From an uncultured Methylococcaceae bacterium (GTDB lineage: Bacteria > Pseudomonadota > Gammaproteobacteria > Methylococcales > Methylococcaceae): DNA of 5,441 nucleotides. Under the pieces are notes generated by a model. That model did not search any database, was not told the origin of the DNA, and was given only the letters and a program-made list of their open reading frames with translations. Below are positions 4,831 through 5,441 of the stretch, in pieces. A program made the position numbers and the translations under genes. The DNA lies in contig CAIVXW010000408.1 in the NCBI GenBank assembly GCA_903910005.1, positions 1 through 5,441 of the forward strand. Reading direction: 5' to 3'. Numbering within the stretch: position 1 is the stretch's first letter; every line of letters starts with the position of its first letter.

Positions 4831-5441
4831 TTATTCGACAGTCACTGATTTGGCCAGATTACGGGGTTGATCCACGTCGGTTCCCTTGATGAGGGCTACA
4901 TGATAAGCCAGCAATTGCAGGGGGATGGTATAGATGACAGGAGCAATAACTTCCTCGGTCGGAGCCACCCGCAGCAAATTTACATTGGGGACGTTTTCCA
5001 TCGGGGCATGGGTGTCAGCAAACACATAAAGAACACCGCCCCTGGCGTTAACTTCCTGCAGGTTTGATTTGAGCTTCTCCAGTAACTCGTTGTTGGGGGC
5101 GACCGCAATCACTGGCATGGACTCATCAATCAGGGCCAGTGGCCCGTGCTTGAGTTCACCCGCCGGATAGGCTTCGGCGTGGATGTAGGAAATTTCCTTG
5201 AGTTTAAGGGCTCCTTCCAGAGCGACCGGATACTGCGCCCCTCGCCCCAGGTAGAGGGCGTGTTGCTTGTCGCCCAACCGCTCGGCCCACTTTTCAATAG
5301 CAGGCTCCAGCGTCAAAACCTGTCGAATCTGATCCGGCAGCGATTCCAGTTCACGAACGTACCGATCCTCATCAGCCGCTGATAATCCCCGTTGCCGTGC
5401 CAGAGCCAGCACCAGAATCAACAGGGCCACCAACTGGGTGG
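4831..5441 (-). CDS. glmS: Glutamine--fructose-6-phosphate aminotransferase, C-terminal part (cut by window edge)
   Basis: GlmS makes glucosamine-6-phosphate from fructose-6-phosphate and glutamine, the first committed step to UDP-GlcNAc for peptidoglycan and lipopolysaccharide. The last 202 codons are present; the glutaminase domain and first sugar-isomerase (SIS) domain lie beyond the right edge. The reading frame runs to 5441 with two leftover bases, beginning TQLVALLILVLALARQRGL, so the real start is far outside. The second SIS domain is clear: LYLGRGAQYPVALEGALKLK, EISYIHAEAYPAGELKHGPL, VIAVAPNNELLEKLKSN and EEVIAPVIYTIPLQLLAYHV. The C-terminus DQPRNLAKSVTVE is the canonical tail carrying the catalytic lysine and the loop that closes over the sugar. 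The TAA lies 18 bases before pyrD, suggesting a shared transcript; glmS is more often found after glmU, which cannot be checked here. Confidence 0.96.
   Translation of the reverse strand, partial: TQLVALLILVLALARQRGLSAADEDRYVRELESLPDQIRQVLTLEPAIEKWAERLGDKQHALYLGRGAQYPVALEGALKLKEISYIHAEAYPAGELKHGPLALIDESMPVIAVAPNNELLEKLKSNLQEVNARGGVLYVFADTHAPMENVPNVNLLRVAPTEEVIAPVIYTIPLQLLAYHVALIKGTDVDQPRNLAKSVTVE

Overview
The window looks like chromosome from a non-enteric gammaproteobacterium. The evidence is the pncC-recA pair, the RecA and GlmS sequences, a class 2 (quinone-linked) PyrD and an outer-membrane barrel protein with a signal peptide. I cannot name the genus. All six recognisable genes lie on the minus strand. 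In transcription order they are glmS (3' part), pyrD, a methyl-accepting chemotaxis protein (MCP), an alginate-export-type porin, pncC and recA (5' part only).

Region by region, from the right edge: 4831-5441 is the C-terminal sugar-isomerase part of GlmS (glucosamine-6-phosphate synthesis). After 18 bases comes pyrD (3781-4812, pyrimidine synthesis). The 193-base gap 3588-3780 is unusually rich in inverted repeats and could fold into a multi-branched RNA. Part of it resembles the hairpin ends of IS200/IS605-type elements, but no transposase is present. The MCP (2394-3587) has two membrane segments with almost no periplasmic loop, then a HAMP domain and a full signalling domain. The 284-base gap 2110-2393 holds a candidate promoter, a 17-base sequence repeated twice around that promoter, and two adjacent perfect palindromes. 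The porin (685-2109) ends in a TAATG overlap with the start of pncC (170-685). A 50-base gap with a candidate extended -10 promoter precedes recA (1-119).

The core genes are housekeeping: cell-wall precursor, pyrimidine synthesis, NAD-cycle salvage and DNA repair. The MCP and porin look like an accessory pair placed between glmS-pyrD and pncC-recA. They could serve sensing and uptake, but no shared substrate can be read from the sequence. No CRISPR array, tRNA, rRNA, intact mobile element or complete novel defence system is visible. The non-coding structure in the two larger gaps is the part most worth a second look.
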